This document shows, piece after piece, positions 21,671 to 22,223 of a stretch of 22,223 nt of DNA; the stretch's first letter is position 1; each line of letters starts with the position of its first letter. The translations under genes were made by a program, and so were the position numbers. The notes under the pieces are model-generated. The model made no database searches. It saw only the letters and a list, made by a program, of their open reading frames with translations, and was not told the origin of the DNA. This stretch comes from Belnapia sp. (GTDB taxonomy: Bacteria > Pseudomonadota > Alphaproteobacteria > Acetobacterales > Acetobacteraceae), in contig JAQGIA010000116.1 of the NCBI GenBank assembly GCA_028291445.1, positions 1 to 22,223 of the forward strand, in the 5' to 3' direction.

Positions 21671-22223
21671 ATGGTCCGCCGCCTGATGGAAACCTCCCCC
21701 CACCCGCTGATCCGCCTGCTTCCCCGCCATGACCGCCGGGTCAAGGCCGGGCACCCCTGGGCCTTCTCGAACGAGATCGCCATGACGCCGGTGGCCCGGG
21801 CGCTGCCGCCGGGCAGCCCGGTGCGGCTGGAAGGCGATGACGGCGTCTCCCACGGCACCTGGCTGTTCAACCCGCATAACCTGATCGCGGCGCGGCGCCT
21901 CGACCGCGACCCGGGGGCGGCGATCGACCTCGCCTGGGTCACCGCCCGCCTCGCCACCGCGCTTGCGCTGCGCGACCGGCTGTTCGACACCCCCTACTAT
22001 CGCCTGGTCCATGCCGAGGCGGATGGCATGCCCGGCCTCGTCATCGACCGCTACGGCGATGCGCTGGCGCTGCAGGCCAACACCGCGGGCATGGAGGCGC
22101 TGACCCCGCTGCTGGTCGAGGCGCTGGTCGAACTGCTCGCGCCCCGCCTCATCATCGCCCGCAACGATGCCAGCGTCCGCACGCTCGAGGGCCTGCCGGA
22201 GGAGACGAAGGTGCTGCTGGGGG
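21671..22223 (+). CDS. RlmI-like class I SAM-dependent rRNA methyltransferase (3' end outside window)
   Basis: The frame is open from ATG 21671 to the window end (184 residues). AAGGCAGG lies about 7 nt upstream; a second ATG at 21686 is possible. Residues ~8-80 are a PUA domain (HDRRVKAGHPWAFSNEI, GTWLFNPHNLIAARRL), followed by the linker DTPYYRLVHAEADGMPGLVIDRYGD and the RNDASVRTLEGLPEE segment, all typical of the RlmI/YccW family that methylates a cytosine in 23S rRNA. The SAM-binding motifs and catalytic Cys would lie beyond the window, so the exact subfamily cannot be settled. Confidence 0.9.
   Translation, partial: MVRRLMETSPHPLIRLLPRHDRRVKAGHPWAFSNEIAMTPVARALPPGSPVRLEGDDGVSHGTWLFNPHNLIAARRLDRDPGAAIDLAWVTARLATALALRDRLFDTPYYRLVHAEADGMPGLVIDRYGDALALQANTAGMEALTPLLVEALVELLAPRLIIARNDASVRTLEGLPEETKVLLG

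Noticed and set aside
20744..22012. 422-codon minus-strand frame over panC and the methyltransferase gene
   Set aside because: It overlaps two real genes in another frame and runs through the terminator hairpin; Gly/Ala/Arg-rich and without motifs.

Overview
The window reads as chromosomal DNA of a high-GC alphaproteobacterium, most likely Acetobacteraceae (Roseomonas-like) or a near relative. The evidence is the very high GC at third codon positions, the Coq7-type ubiquinone hydroxylase, the HNH endonuclease and PAS/GGDEF/EAL protein styles, and dense gene packing with many ATGA, GTGA and TGATG overlaps. This placement is inferred from gene style, not from a marker gene. I see no rRNA, tRNA, CRISPR array, insertion sequence or prophage. 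Both ends cut through genes.

Layout, left to right. (1) 1-6268, plus strand: a DUF2126 protein (5' end missing), a circularly permuted ATP-grasp/alpha-E fusion and a transglutaminase-like cysteine peptidase form a tight operon. A zinc-ribbon metallopeptidase follows after 168 bp. Together they look like a peptide ligation and trimming system of unknown product. (2) 6269-8521: an AT-richer leader with a candidate promoter, then a QueD/PTPS-fold protein that has lost its catalytic residues, an atypical FolE overlapping it by 4 nt, and an EamA-type transporter. (3) 8613-11826: a Tat-exported SUOX-like domain protein, followed 4 bp later by a membrane PAS-GGDEF-EAL protein, ending at a long hairpin. 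(4) 11929-13183, minus: two tandemly duplicated glutathione S-transferases. (5) 13216-14740, plus: dsbB, coq7 and an NTF2-like gene, all overlapping. (6) 14800-17078, minus: an HExxH protein with an operator-like palindrome just upstream, an HNH endonuclease and a carboxylesterase. (7) 17174-19203, plus: gluQ (queuosine-tRNA glutamylation) and coaA. (8) 19204-20751: an AT-rich leader, then a GH16-like protein with four C-terminal repeats, ending at a perfect 12-bp hairpin. (9) panC on the minus strand, and the start of an RlmI-like rRNA methyltransferase on the plus strand.

Functional links. FolE and GluQ are the first and last steps of queuosine-tRNA formation, but the QueD-like protein between them in the pathway lacks its active site. 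CoaA and PanC are both coenzyme A biosynthesis enzymes and flank the GH16-like gene. DsbB and Coq7 are co-encoded, and DsbB depends on quinone.

The most unusual things I see are: the QueD-like pseudo-active-site protein paired with an atypical FolE; the GH16-like protein with an altered catalytic motif and a novel-looking C-terminal repeat; and short degenerate tandem repeats, mostly of 15 nt period, at seven or more unrelated places, both inside variable protein segments and between genes.
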